From: Stereocaulon alpinum
Taxonomy: Eukaryota > Ascomycota > Lecanoromycetes > Lecanorales > Stereocaulaceae
Assembly (NCBI GenBank): GCA_018257865.1
Contig: JAEUBA010000144.1
Location: forward strand, 1-46,104
DNA: 46,104 bases
Direction: 5' to 3'
The notes below the pieces were generated by a model. The model searched no databases. It was not told the DNA's origin and worked only from the letters and a program-made list of their open reading frames with translations. The translations under genes and the position numbers were made by a program. Shown here piece by piece: positions 1 to 12,037 of the stretch. The first letter of the stretch is position 1. Every line of letters starts with the position of its first letter.

Positions 1-1000
1 GCGAGCTAAATAGTACTTAGTAATCTTATCTACCTCCTTACCTTATTACCTAGGCTGCCCTAAAGGAGTAGGGTTATTATTATAGTACTTACTACGTTAA
101 GTTAGGGTAATATTAGCCTAATCCGAGCCCTTATAGACATATTTATATAGATAGAAAACTGACTTAATAAAGCTATAGATCTTAATATTAATATAGCTAC
201 TATATTTCTTTAATAGATAGGGATTATACGGAATAACCTATCTATTATTAATATTTATATTTTCGAGAGGCTCTATAAATAGATATTTATACTAAGGGTA
301 GCTCCTATTAGGGGCGAACTTAGTCTAGTTATAAAAATCCTTAGGGAAGCTCTTACTATAATAATTCTTCTCTTTACTATAGTATATATTATTAGGGTTA
401 CTAGTATAGCGATTATAGACTATATACTATAGAACTAACTTATAGAGCTTCTTATTAGCTCCTTTATTAGGTATAAATACTTAGATAACGCTATTAATAT
501 CTTTAATAGTATAAATCTAATCCTCTTCCTATATAATTAATAAAATATAGGCGTATAGTAGTCCTCGCTTTTAAAACTTAATTATAAAGTAATAAGTAAT
601 ATTAATATTAAGTATATAGAGCTTAAGGAGGTCGTTTATAAGCTTATTAAGCTTCTACTTAAATATATAAGCCGTTAGATTATAACGGTACTCTTATATC
701 TAGCTAGGCTTTAGTAGATTTTGAATATTAGGCTACTTAGGATTATACGTAAAGGTAATAAAGTACTTAGGTTTACCCCTTTTCTGAATAATTATTATTA
801 TATCTTATATCTTCGCCTTTATATATTATAGGCTTCCTAGTATTATAGCCGGTAGTATAGTTACTTTAGACCTAAAATTCTTAAGAGAGATACTAAGGTT
901 AGTACTAAGCCTATCTATAAGCCCTAAGTAGTAGTTAGCTTAGATAGTTTACTAATTTCGCCTATACTAATTTAGATCGTTTATCTTAATTAAAGCTTAG
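1..1000 (-). pseudogene. Helitron Rep (HUH endonuclease) domain, degraded
   Basis: Remnant of the replication-initiator domain that nicks and joins single strands during Helitron rolling-circle transposition. The metal-binding HUH motif is readable on the minus strand at about 545-575 as RGLLYAYIL, where both histidines of the family motif (RGLPHAHIL) have become tyrosine by C-to-T change. Downstream at about 128-150 the frame reads LYKYVYKG, the conserved block in Helitron Rep that carries tyrosines. Stops are frequent throughout. The same two motifs occur in copy 2 at 26302-26335 and 25893-25912. The family assignment is firm; the exact limits are not. Confidence 0.78.
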
Positions 1001-3500
1001 ATATCGGTAACTTAGTAACTAAAAAGACGCCCCCTATTTAGTATATAACTAAAGTAAGGTAGACGGATCTATAGTATAGTTAGATTTAGAAGGAAGATAT
1101 TCTAACCTAGAAATATTATAATCTAACTTAGGGTAAGAAGGATACTTACCTATATCTACTTTATATAAAACTAACGCCTTATTAATTATATAGATCCTTT
1201 ACGCCCTTAAGGTATATTATTACTATTAGTATTAAGGTTATTTTCTTACTTTAAGTTATTACTACTATCTTCTTGCTCTAGATCCTCCGAAAACTAGAAG
1301 TTATAGCGAGATAGTATACTAGCGGTATAATTATACTATAATATATATAATAGATAATCGCTAGGAAGCTATTAACCGGCTAATAGGATATAATTATACT
1401 ATAACTATTCGCTAAATAGGAATAGTAAGATATACTATAGAGCTATATAAGAAGGATACTACTTTAGGATTATTATAAGACCCCCCTCTTTAGTTTCTAT
1501 ACGGATATTACGTTTAATATAACCCTTTTTCCTATTAGTAGGTATAATTATAATACGGGCGACCTTAGTAGACGTAGGGCGATTATATATACCCCTATTT
1601 TAATATTTTAGATTAAGCTACTAAATACGTATACTTATTATCTTAATTAGATATCTTTCCTTATCCTCCTTTATATAATCGAAGTAAGTCTTAAAACCTT
1701 AAGTATATAGATTAATAGTACGTAGGATACGCTATAGTTAAGTAAGGGTAGCTAGATCTATACCCTCTAAATAGTACTACTAAGTATCCAGTTACTCCTA
1801 TATACTATCTAAGGTATAGATTTAAGTAAACTTCGCCTATTCGCTATTATCTAATATAAGAGGCCCTATATAATAGTAGACTAACCCTTAGATTCGGAAC
1901 GTAGTATAGCCTATATTAAAGTCGATATTATTAGCTACCTTATTAGTAAAGGAGAGGCTATTATTATAGCTAACGATATTTTAAATAAACTCTTTACTAT
2001 AAGTAGTCCTACGGTATATAGGGTACCTATCTACTAGGACGTCTTTAATTTTATAGAGTAAGTTATTTATTTTATACGCTATAAGCTTACGGTCCTTTTC
2101 TAGTCTATTAGGTAATAGATCGACCTCTTCTAGCTTATATAATTAATTAGGCGGTAGCTAATTATTCTTCCTATTATTATAGTATAGCTACTAATTATTA
2201 GGCCTATATTCTATAGGCTAAGACTAAGTAGTATAGTAGGGATAGGTATTAGACGTATTATAGAAACCTTTATTAATTATAAAGAGCTTTACGTCTTTAG
2301 CTATAGCTAGGTCCCTATATAACTAAAATATAGCCCTATTCCTTAGCTAATATAGGCTACGCCGGCGACTAGGGTAGTTTAGGCTATAGTCTTCTATAGT
2401 TCGTTCTTAGTAGGCGTAGTAGCGTAGAGTGCGCTTAGAGTATACTAGTTTAGGTAGGGGAGTAATTAAGTTAATATCTATAAACTTAGTAGGCGCTAAC
2501 CTAGTAATATCTTTTAGAGTAGGAGCTAGTAGAGGGACTCCTTATAAGATTACTACCTATAACCTTAGATTAATAGGGGTGCTATTACGCTATATCGCCG
2601 AATAGCTACGAAGGTAGGAGTTATAGGATAGATATTAAAAAAGCTAACCTAAATAGTTTCTAAGCTTTATATCCCTTAGTATAGTATTTAGATTACGAGT
2701 ATTTAAAGCTACCCTTTACTTCCTCCTTACTCTATCTCTTATACTACCTTAGTTACTACTATTTATATTATTATCGCGCTTACTAAGGACTATCTATACG
2801 CTTATCTATAGTTAAGCTATTACTAGGGAAGGGCTCCTAGGGGAAGGGACGGTATTTTCGCGTAGAGGTTAATTAGGGGTAGCCTTAGTCTTTCTACTAG
2901 CCCTAAGTTATATCCTACCTCTTATCCTACTATTAATAGTATTACTACGCTTAGTAGGAGCTGTGCGAGGCCTCTTTAGAGGTGGTAGAGTTAGTAGGGA
3001 TAAATCGGTAGGAGTAGACTTATTAAGGACGTAGTTAGGGCGTTTCTAATTCCGTAGCTTTCGCGTAAGGTACAGCTTATCTATAATAGGATAAGTAGGA
3101 TTAGATTAAGATATTACTAATAATAGGATATTATTAGCTATATATATAGAAATAATCTATAGAGTAATAAAAAAAGGACTAAGAAGTATAGGTATTAAAA
3201 ATAATAAACCCTAGGCGGAATAGATCCGTATAGGAAGAACTAGTATAGAAAATATTAATTAGAGTAAAACTTCGTTAAAACTATATTAATTTTAATAATT
3301 CTAGCGTTATTAGAAAGCGTATAAAAAGTATTATAATATATAGTCGAGTAGATAATATTATATAGGTAAAGTTCTAAGTGCGTATAATGCGAAAAAATAA
3401 AGATATTTTAATATTTAATAGAGTCTTAGTATCTTAATTCTTTTAAAAACCATTAGTTAGAATAGCTCGGGAGATCTACAGGGTCCTAATTACCGATTTT
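1001..3500 (-). pseudogene. Helitron N-terminal coding region, degraded
   Basis: Continuation of the Helitron gene upstream of the Rep domain. It is supported by patchy similarity to copy 2 rather than by motifs: for instance the stretch near 1550-1720 matches about 27630-27800, including a shared ggcgattatatata segment. I recognise no catalytic motif here. Fungal Helitron proteins commonly have a long N-terminal region before Rep, which fits. No open frame survives. Confidence 0.5.
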
Positions 3501-4078
3501 CTATTATAGTAAGAAAGATTATTAAGTAGTTACTTAGGAACTATAAGTCTTTTTATAGTTTTTAATAAATTCTTACTATTTCCTTAGTAGCGACGGTTAC
3601 CTTTTAGGCCTTTAGCTTAATCCCCTTTAGTAATAGAGTTATATATAGTTCGAACCCGTAGTTAGCTCGAAATAGTATTATACCTATTAGGTTAGATATT
3701 AATCCGTTATATACTAGCTACGCTACTAGTAGATAGGATACCTAATTATCTTATTAGTAGTTAATATAGTATAAAGGTATAGGATTAAGGGCGTCGGTTA
3801 AGAGAATATAGTAGTAGAATAGCAAGTGTAAGAATACTATATATAAGACGGAGGTAGAAGTAAATAGCTATTTAACCGTAACGACTACCTATTACTAGAA
3901 TTATTATATATAGAAAAGAATAAGATAATTCCCCTAAGATATAGTAATATTCGTTACTATATAAAGGTTTCCGATACTAAGTCCTCGCTAACTAATCGCT
4001 AACTAACTACGGTCTACTAACTAATTATTCTCTAATATTAAGATACCTATAGCTATACTATCTATACTACTATATACG
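3500..4078. other. Unresolved degenerate sequence
   Basis: About 580 bases between the Helitron copy and a polypurine-like tract. It may be an LTR or the Helitron 5' end, but I could not find a matching partner repeat in the window. A GTTCGAAC segment near 3648 recalls a tRNA B box, but nothing else around it fits a tRNA. No gene is visible. Confidence 0.3.
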
Positions 4079-4093
4079 TCCCCCCCCTATTTA
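4079..4093 (-). other. Polypurine-tract-like run
   Basis: On the minus strand this reads AAATAGGGGGGGGAC, a purine run of the kind that primes plus-strand synthesis just upstream of a 3' LTR. It follows (minus strand) the end of the unidentified coding remnant at 4100-4931, so that remnant may belong to an LTR element whose 3' LTR would run left from here. No paired LTR was found. Confidence 0.35.
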
Positions 4094-4099
4094 ATAGTC

Positions 4100-4931
4100 G
4101 TCCTATAGCTATTAATTAGATAGGGCGCTATCCGTATAGAATACTACTAATACTTTAGAACTACTAACTAGCGCCTTCTACTAGTAACTAAGGATATATT
4201 ATTAAGGGACTACTAAGATAAGAGGCCGAAGGGCTAGTAGTAGTAGCGGGATAAACTATTTATTTATCTTTACTAGGAGACGTATTATTATTAGGGATCG
4301 ACGCGATATTATATTCCTTATAGTAGTAGTATAACTTCGCTCCGTAGTATAACTATTCCGTAGCCTTAGAGTTAGTAAGTACTTATTTCGCTGCGATTAG
4401 GACGCGTTAACGAGTTTCTAATATAAGATCTTTACGAGCTACGCGATCCTTACTAAATAGGAGTCTTAACTTACGCTAAATAGCTAGCGAGGACTATTAA
4501 TAACGCCTAATAAGTATATCCCTAATCGCGGTAACTCTAATAATCTTAGTAGTAGCGGGGAATTAAAAGGGGATCTTACTATATCTATTAGTAAGGCCTA
4601 AAGGAGAATAACGAGTAACGACACTATCTTAATATATAGTAATAAGTTTAGATTATATCCCTAACTCCTATACCTTAAGTATCTCCCTATCTTCGCGTAT
4701 AATAACGTACTATAGTATAATAGTAATTCGTTTACTAGTTAACGAACCCTTAGCGCCGTAAGGGAGGTATAGTAGCGAAATTCTAATAGTACTAATAGGA
4801 CATAATTAATCCTACTATTTAATACCTAATACCTCCGTATTATCGGAAGTAAATATAGTATTAGTAATATAGTATAGGTATTTATCTATAGCGAGGCTAT
4901 ACGCCTAAATATATTTCTACTACTCCTTAAG
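4100..4931 (-). pseudogene. Unidentified coding remnant, downstream part
   Basis: I do not recognise this protein. On the minus strand one frame stays coherent apart from stops that look RIP-made, and it joins in frame to the segment on the other side of the chromovirus insertion: removing the element and one copy of the ttaag duplication gives Y-K-L-K-E across the junction. The readable C-terminal part includes DRVARKDLILETR and is rich in S, T and P near its end (SPSASYLSSPL). It is followed by a polypurine run, which suggests an LTR retroelement protein, but no reverse transcriptase, integrase or protease motif was seen. Confidence 0.4.
4927..4931. repeat. Target site duplication of chromovirus 1 (left)
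   Basis: Sequence ttaag directly before the left LTR, repeated exactly at 12191-12195 after the right LTR. Five-base duplications are typical of Ty3/gypsy integrases. It proves that the two LTRs belong to one insertion. Confidence 0.92.
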
Positions 4932-5084
4932 TGCAACGTTATGGTAAGAATTGGTATGTAATGAATTGGTTGTTCAGTCTAATTCTATATACAAGAGCTA
5001 TTTCAGATATGTGCTAAGGCAAGCCTCAGCCCTAGCCCTAGGCCATTATAGTATAATATAATAGTATAAGGCTATATCATAACA
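4932..5084 (-). repeat. Chromovirus 1 LTR, 3' LTR (left)
   Basis: 153 bp, TG...CA on both strands (tgcaacg at one end, ataaca at the other). It differs from the right LTR mainly by transitions such as cataaca versus tataata and tgcaacg versus tgtaacg, the pattern expected of RIP rather than of random decay. A central block (about 5005-5043) keeps several CpA and TpG sites although the interior of the element has lost most of them. Confidence 0.93.
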
Positions 5085-5098
5085 ATCTACCCCCTTAC
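5085..5098 (-). other. Polypurine tract of chromovirus 1
   Basis: On the minus strand GTAAGGGGGTAGAT lies immediately next to the 3' LTR, the standard position for the primer of plus-strand DNA synthesis. The same tract is present at 15017-15030 in the second copy. Confidence 0.8.
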
Positions 5099-5330
5099 AA
5101 AGAAAGCAAGCAAGACGCCCTCGTCTTCTAAGTAAGTATATAATATAACAAGTAGCACGTTACAATAAGCTTAACAAGCTAAGTAGATAAGCTTTTGCAA
5201 GTCTTTTAGTATAACTACCTTATAGACTTATAAGGTCGTCCTCGTTTCCGCCTTTTAGGCGTTCCGGCTAGTATAGCTACTTTAACCTAATATCTTAGTA
5301 TACTAGCTTCAGCCTAATCTCTGCTTTATA
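5099..5330. other. 3' untranslated region of chromovirus 1
   Basis: Between the chromodomain and the polypurine tract. It carries many retained CpA sites (repeats of the kind aacaag, aagcaagcaag), unlike the coding region, and no coding motif. Confidence 0.5.
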
Positions 5331-5495
5331 GACTAGCCTTATATTCTTTAACTAGTGCTATAGTATTAGTAAGCTAATCTATCGTCCTCTACTTATTAAA
5401 CTGCGCTTTGAAACCTTCCTATCTTACTAAGTACTATATAACTATCTTTCTACCTTTACGTACTATGCGCTTGTTTAAAAGCCTTTTAATATAGT
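5331..5495 (-). other. Chromodomain at the integrase C terminus (chromovirus 1)
   Basis: The frame reads YYIKRLLNKRIVRKGRK, then YLVR-EGF and finally LTNTIALVKEYKAS, which match the three strands and terminal helix of a chromodomain. In chromoviruses this module follows integrase and binds methylated histone tails, steering insertion into heterochromatin. The aromatic cage positions are partly lost to stops (tgg to tag). Confidence 0.88.
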
Positions 5496-8400
5496 AGGAC
5501 TTCTATTTATCAGTATCTCCTTTAATAAAGACTGAAGGAGGATATATAGGTCGTTCCCTACTAAAGGGATTAGCTACGGTAGCAGGTACTAGTTCTAACT
5601 AAGCTACGGTAAAGATATTATAGATCTTCTAATACTTAGGGATATTAAGGCAGTATACTAGGCGGCCGACTTAATCTAAGATTTTAAAAGGACTAATGTA
5701 CTATTAACCGTATTTTCTTCCGGTGATAGCGGTAGTAGGAATATTGTATCCTTTATAAAGGCGTAGAAGCACTTTATTACTAGGCTTTATAAATATCAGT
5801 TAGTATTTCCTATTATAGTAGTACTTTTATATTATAGTAGCGAAGGTAATTACGTCTATAGCTTCCTTCCTAGCGACTACCTTTATATTAAAATCTCCTT
5901 TCTTATAACTAACCTTAATAAGGTCTAGAGCTTGATTGGGCTCAAATCTATAGACAATATTATAAGGAGTTCTTCTAGTAGTTATTAATAATAATCTATT
6001 AAGCCTAGCTTATAACTTAGGTAGTACTTCCGGCTAGGCGGTAGGGTCTTTTAATATATAGATATAATATTATAGAGCTATTTCGACTATCTAATTAGTC
6101 CTCTCGCTTATTCTATCGGTTTGCGGGTGATATACTATAGAGTATAATAGCTTAACGCGAAGCTATTTAAATAACTCCTTCTAGAAGTCTAAGAGAAACT
6201 TCGGATTTCTGTTAGAGATAATAGCCTTTAGGAGTCCCTAGTTAATTAGGAGTAATTACTAAAGCAAATAGTCTACCTAATCCTTAGTAGCAAAAGTCGT
6301 TTTACCAGTAAGGAGCGTAATAAGTTTGCTAAACTTATAGGTAACTATTATAATACAGTCCTATCTAGCCCTGCTAAGTAGTAACCTTAGGATAAAATCT
6401 ATTACTAGCGTATAGAAAGGTACCGGTAGGGAGTTAATAATTTATATACTACTATACGGGAGATATCGGCGTGTCTGAAAGACTTAATACTGCGGATAAT
6501 ACTATAGGTATTCTCGCAGCAGCTTAGATAGTCTACGAACGTACTATAATAAGGAGATATGTTCGTAGTATCTAGCGAAGCTTAGGTAACCGTCTCTATA
6601 CCTAACTTCGAGAATATCAGCTACTACTAACGATAGAATATAGAGTCGTTGGTGACCTATAGCCTTATTGATATAGTAGATTAGAAACTCTAATAATAAG
6701 GTTATCTCCTTTTCGAAGCGTAGCTTTACTACGTTTTTACTAAGTTATTTATTAGTATAAATTTGCTCTTTAATACGCTTCTAGCCTAAGTTAGTATTAT
6801 ATCTTTTTAGGATTTTATTCCTAAAGTCTTCGCTTATTTCTATAAGGGTAGCGGCGTACTAATAGATAGGTACGACGTTAGAGGAGGCGTAGTATAAGGT
6901 ATTAAGCTTAGACTAATTTAGAGTATAGTTCGTTTTATTTAAACTTACTAGGCGAGAGAGGGTATTAGGAATAATATTCTCCTTTCTTAGCTTATACTTA
7001 ATATCTAGGTCGAAGCGCTAGAAGAATTTAGAGGTATAGATAAGGCGTAGGTTTATTTTCTACGCTGCTAAAGTATTAAGAGTCTTCTACGTTATAATTT
7101 CTATAGTTACTAAATAGTTAGTTAGGATATAAGTTATTATTAATTCTGCTATATATTAGACCTTCTTAAGAACCTAGACTAGTCTAGCTACCTCTAGTTT
7201 AGTAGGCTAATAAGACCTTTCTACGGTAGTAAGCAGCCTACTAAGGAAGAGTCTAGGCCTAACCTTTCTATTAATAAGGTAGTATACGTAGGCGCTGAAT
7301 CCGAATTCTTTTAAGGTATTTATATTAATATAGAGGTGGCTTTTGCTATTAAAATAGACTAGGGTAGTAAGCCTTAATAGAAGCTCCTATAGCGTGTTAA
7401 ATACTTTTTGTTCCGTAGGTATAGGTAGGCCTAGCTAAGTATAGCGTATATAGGATCGATAAGGATTTCCTTTCCCTAAAGGTGATTTCTTTAATAGCGC
7501 CGTTTTCCGCTCCTATAAGGGCTAGCTAACTTAAGCGTAGCGAGGGATATAATTTCGTAAGTATCCTATTAACCTAAGGTATATTTTAAGGGTACTTAGC
7601 GTTAATAGGAACTTTAGCTTTAAGATCGCTTCTAGCTTCTCTTTAACTGTAGAAAGTCTAAGTAAGTCTACTCGCTACCTAAGTAGTTTTACTAAGGGGT
7701 AGCTAATATAGGACTTTATAAGCTTAACCGAAATTCCTTTCTCTAAGAATAAAGCGAAAACCTTATAGAGGTATTCTTTATACTCCTTAAGAGTTTTCGA
7801 AGTAATTACGATATTATTAACGTAAGCTCTTACGAAGCTACGGTAGGGTTAAAGTACTCTATTAATCTCTTATTAAATATAGGCTATTAATCCTTTATAA
7901 CCTATTACTAGTATACGGAAGGTCTCTTATCCTTAATATATAATAACTATTAGATAATATCTATATTCTAGCTATATACGCTATTAGTAGAAGAACGAAG
8001 TATAGTCGATAACTATAATATACTAATATCCTAAGACTATTATAATAATATCGCTTTAGAGGGGAAGTAGGTAAGTATTAGGCTATATTATATTATTAAG
8101 CTTTTAAATATCTACTACTACCCTACCCTTACGTTCGCTATTAGTTAAGGTATACTAGACTATAAAGATAGGGTAGCTAAATAGTATTAATTTAGTAGTC
8201 TACTTAAGTCTCCCTTAGTTGTATAGCTTATTAAACGTTTTATTAATAACCTTTTTATCCTTTTTACTAAGGGGGTAGGTTTTAGCGAAGCTATTAACCT
8301 TTTCTTCCTATCCTAGCTTAAGTAGGATCCTTATCTAATAATCTTAGGGAATATTAATAAATCTAGAGTCTTCCTAAAGCTTAGGATATAAAGCGACTAC

Positions 8401-9680
8401 TTATACTAGCTAAATTATAGTAGGGTTATAAGGAGAGCTATATATAGTAATACTATTAGGTAGTATAGTTTTAGTAGGCTTCGCTTTAACTATAGTAGCC
8501 TCCGGCGGTACCGTCTTAACTAAAGTAGCTATACTTACTAAAGCTAGGTAAGTAGTAGTAGCCTTTAGCACTTACTAAGTCTATCCGTATTATTAATACT
8601 TCTTTAGAGGCTTCGCGGCTAACTCTACTACTTCTAAGGTAGCGAGGTAATAATTATTATAAGGTAATTTAGTAATATAGCCTAGATAAGTCTTCTTCGT
8701 AACTAATATAGATATAGAGGACTCGTTTCTAGCTAGGATTAAGTCGACGGAAGAGTCTATAATATAAGTATAGAGCGTTAATTTAGACTAATTTAGCTTA
8801 AAGAGTAAGTCTTACTCTAGGAGTTCTATATAATAGTTTACTAAAATTATTACTTATTTACCTAGTTTAACTAGTATATTATTCGTTACCTTTACTACCC
8901 TTTAGACTCTAGTACCTTATAGCTTAATATTAACTAGAATTCGTATATTATAACTTATAACGTAGGCGTGCCGTTTTATTATAATAATATTAATTCCTTT
9001 AGGTCCTATTATATCTATTCTAATTAATATATTAGCTCTTAGGTTATTAACTAGGTGTACGTTAACTATAATTTCGGTAAGTATAGGCTTACTGATATTA
9101 GACTTCCTAGGTAAGAGGAGAGGTATTCGTATATACTCTATAATAGAGTATTAAGTCTTGCTGATACCTTTAACCGTCGATAGACTTTCTATAGTCCTAA
9201 TTTCAGCGTAGGGTATCTATACTTTTAGAAAACGCCTATTACCTAGGGTGATAGGATAACCGGTGTCTAAATATACCTCTTAGGGAATACCTTCTTATAT
9301 ATACTAGACTATAGTTATAATATAATACCAATTTCGAAAGCTAGTACCGGTAACACGTTTAGTATAATCGACTTTTAATTAGATAATACGAGGACTAGAC
9401 TTCGGTTCCTCCGAAGTAGTATAGTAAACCTCGCGGTTAAGGGGTACCTTAGCTTCGTACTTTACTTCCGCCTTATACTTCCGGTACTCGTCTCTTAGGT
9501 GTTAGTAGAGCTTATTTCTAGACGCGAATATCTACTTATATCTTTAATATATCTTATCCACGGGACCTATAAAGAAGCTATAAGTCTCTTCTTCTATCTC
9601 GAACTAATCCTTAGGAGGTTCGTTATTATAATACTCGAAGTCCTATAGCTCTTCGGATTCTTCGGCGGGGGCGTAGCTGC
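5331..9680 (-). pseudogene. pol: Chromovirus 1 pol polyprotein, degraded
   Basis: Minus-strand remnant of protease-reverse transcriptase-RNase H-integrase-chromodomain. Protease candidate near 8735-8765 (IDSSVDL, with serine where D-S/T-G is usual). Reverse transcriptase about 8290-7750: a VVVDI-KLNNIIQP block and, at 7803-7830, AYVNNIVITS, the YVDD catalytic box with both aspartates turned to asparagine. RNase H about 7400-7190 (KEFGFSAYVYYL, then LFLSRLLTTVE). Integrase: zinc-binding segment about 6700-6520, then the DDE core with ISNRNPKF at 6197-6220 (from the DRDPKF motif) and the HPQTDGQSERTN block at 6094-6132. Chromodomain at the C terminus. The order RT-RH-IN identifies Ty3/gypsy. 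Frames are broken by many stops. Confidence 0.93.
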
Positions 9681-9699
9681 TATATTCGTTATTGTTTTT

Positions 9700-11420
9700 A
9701 TCTCTATAATATACCCTAGCAGCTTTCAGCTGGAAGTTATTTCGACTTCTGTTACTAAAGTTTTAGTAAGGCCTTCCGTTTCCGGCGTAGGAGTTTTTGC
9801 TTTAGAAAGGCTTCGACTGGAAAGGTTTCGACTGGAAAGGTTTCGACTAGTACTGCGGTCTCGCTGAATTTAACCCGCTTACTTATCCTCTAGCTATCTA
9901 TAGAGGCTGTCGTAGGGCTAGCAGACTTTCTCTTAGAGAGTATTAGTTTTAGGATAAGTACTATAGTTATTTATTAGCTTAATAGTTCGAATTTCTATAG
10001 TTACTGCTACTATAGCTGTTAGAGTAGCCTTAATAAGGCTACTGCTAGTCGCTTCGTTAGAAGGGTGCCGAAGAATACTAAGGCTTAGAAAATCCTCCTT
10101 AACGAGTAGTATACTAACTAGATTATCCGCCTTTATTAATAGCCTTATTTACGACTCTTTAAGTCGCTTTATCCTCTTCTACCGTAAGCTTATACTAAAT
10201 ATATCGTTTAGTATTAAGCTGTTCTAGGAATATATATATAGACGTATTTACTATAGGCTAGGGAATAGTATTTTGGAAGCTAGGTACTAGGTTATTCTAG
10301 GCTACTATTAGCTAAGTACTTCCTAGATCCGCTGCTCGTATATAACGAAAAATCGACTATACGAATTCCTTAGGGTCTGTATTACTTAGGGTATCGCTTA
10401 TTATAAACTTCTCTAAGTATATTAATTTAACTACTTTACCGGTATCTTCTTTAAAACGTCGAATTAAGAGCTTTACCTATTATTTAAGATTTACTATTTC
10501 TAATATAACTCGCTCGAATTCTGATAATTCTGTAGTATACTATATTATCGCAGTGCCTTTTAGGTAGCTAAGAATAACTTTTAAGACCTATTCTTTATTA
10601 AACTATCTCTTTATTTCCTTAAGTCTATCGATAAAGATAAATACGTCTTAGAACGTTATATACTTATCTCTAATAACTAGACTATCTCCTTCTACTCCGG
10701 GATTAAAGAAGCTAATATTATTAGGACGTAAAGGTATAGGGTATATAGGCAGTGCTTCGGCCTACTAAGGTATAGAAGTACTACCGCTACCGCCTAAGGG
10801 GCGGTTATTAGGGCTACTGCGGAGTAGAGACTGCAGTGCTCTCTATTATTATTTAGTAAATCCGGTGTTATTAAAGTTGCTAGGGTCTGGCTGAACCGGT
10901 AGGGGTTAGTATATACTAGTATTACTAGTACGGCGTTCTTAAGATATTCCTATTAGAGGGGTATCTTAAATAATCTCCTCTATAGTAGCTAACTCGCAGC
11001 GAGAGCTGATAGGCGGGGTAATTATAAGGTAGCGTATATACTCCTCAAATAATTTAACGTTAGCACGGAGCGAGGCCTTATTAACTATCTACCTAGGATC
11101 CTAGGCTACTAGGGCGGTATCTTCTACTACGGAGCTTTCTTAAGAAGCTGCTATAGAACCCGCACGAGTAGTTCTTTTTATAGGTGCTTATAGAGGTATA
11201 TTCGCTAGCCTAGTATAGCTAGACGTAATATATATTATAATAATACGAAGACTTTTAGAAATAATACTAGCGTAATTATGGCCACTTTTAAGGAAAGATT
11301 CCAACTGGTACGCAGTAAGTATAGTATTCGGGTTAAGGTCTAACGCTTATAATAATAATAACGAAGGCGATAGGGAAGCTAGCTTTTCGACTTCTTTACG
11401 AGAATAATACTATAATCACG
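9700..11420 (-). pseudogene. gag: Chromovirus 1 gag, degraded
   Basis: Capsid-like protein upstream of pol on the minus strand. The central part (about 10620-10150) has the Ty3/gypsy Gag pattern: FIFIDRLKEIKR, LSYLKGTAIIYYTELSE, then LIRRFKEDTGKV and later WNNLVPSFQNTIPWP once RIP stops are read as tryptophan or glutamine. N-terminal part about 11410-10900 is less conserved. The C-terminal linker is rich in N, S, Y and Q and holds a 15-bp repeat encoding QSKPF. I looked for a CCHC zinc knuckle and could not find a convincing one. Confidence 0.82.
9806..9850 (-). repeat. 15-bp tandem repeat x3 in gag (QSKPF)
   Basis: Three units of aaaggtttcgactgg at 9806, 9821 and 9836 on the plus strand, coding QSKPF on the minus strand. 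The second chromovirus has a single unit at 19756-19770, so the repeat number varies between copies in exact codon multiples. Confidence 0.9.
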
Positions 11421-12020
11421 AGGAAAGACAGCTGCTGAGAATAACTAATAGTTACAGAGAATAACTAACAGTTATAGAGAATAACTGAGAATTAAGGTAG
11501 GGGAATTATAATAGAAAGCGATAGTTACTTCCTTATTTTACCTAAAGATATAATTTCCGATCCTTAGGTTAGAAGCTTCGGATCCTTAGATTAGAAGGTG
11601 CTATATACTTCCGATCTTGTAGATAAAGCGAATTAAGGCTTTAATTACTTAATTGCCTAGGATAACCTAGTATGGTCTTGCTTTTATATAGTATTTGTAG
11701 TCTCCGTAGTCTAGTAGTAGGGTTCTACAAGTAGTAGACCGTAGGTTATTAAGATACGTTAACAGTGCTTTAGCTTAGTCTAAGCTTTATAGCTATAGCG
11801 TAATTAGAGTAGGGTATCGACTTTATACTAGTTAATATTGGTTGCGGAATTAAGTCGTTAAGCTCGGAGGGTTTAGCGGAGGACTAGTATTACTGCTAGG
11901 TAGCTAGTATTACTACTAAGCAGCTAGTATAGACTATCGGAGTAGAAGGCTAGTGTAGAAGGCTGGTAGTAGGATCGTGCTATAGCTGTAATAGATAGTG
12001 CTGCTTATAGCTTATACCTA
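11421..12020. other. Leader of chromovirus 1
   Basis: About 600 bases between gag and the primer site. It holds short near-repeats (agaataacta-agttacagag near 11438-11490, gatccttaggttagaag near 11560-11600, and a tagtattactgctaggtagc pair near 11887-11935). No coding motif was seen. The corresponding leader in copy 2 is 21320-21952. Confidence 0.5.
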
Positions 12021-12034
12021 ACCCGTTGCTACTA
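12021..12034 (-). other. Candidate primer binding site of chromovirus 1
   Basis: Minus-strand sequence TAGTAGCAACGGGT lies 3 nt downstream of the 5' LTR. Reading the first TAG as a RIP-mutated TGG gives the usual complement of a tRNA CCA end. Copy 2 has the equivalent at 21953-21966. The tRNA species is not assigned. Confidence 0.6.
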
Positions 12035-12037
12035 TTT

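Larger units (their letters stand above)
1..3500 (-). mobile_element. Helitron copy 1, 5' part, cut off by the window start
   Basis: A RIP-degraded rolling-circle transposon on the minus strand. Position 121 onward aligns with about 25891 onward of Helitron copy 2 at an offset near 25770, and the similarity can be followed in patches (for example around 480-600, 1490-1700 and 3490-3530) to at least 3500. Only the upstream part of the Rep-helicase gene is inside the window; the helicase part lies beyond position 1. Almost no CpA or TpG is left, so this copy is more heavily mutated than copy 2. The right (5') end is not defined; I did not find a clear terminus and place it only by where similarity to copy 2 fades. 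Confidence 0.75.

Noticed and set aside
3640..3665. tRNA or SINE B box at gttcgaac
   Set aside because: Isolated word without A box at the right distance and no fold.
9880..10020. CCHC zinc knuckle in chromovirus gag
   Set aside because: Candidate cysteine and histidine positions could not be placed at the C-x2-C-x4-H-x4-C spacing even allowing RIP changes.
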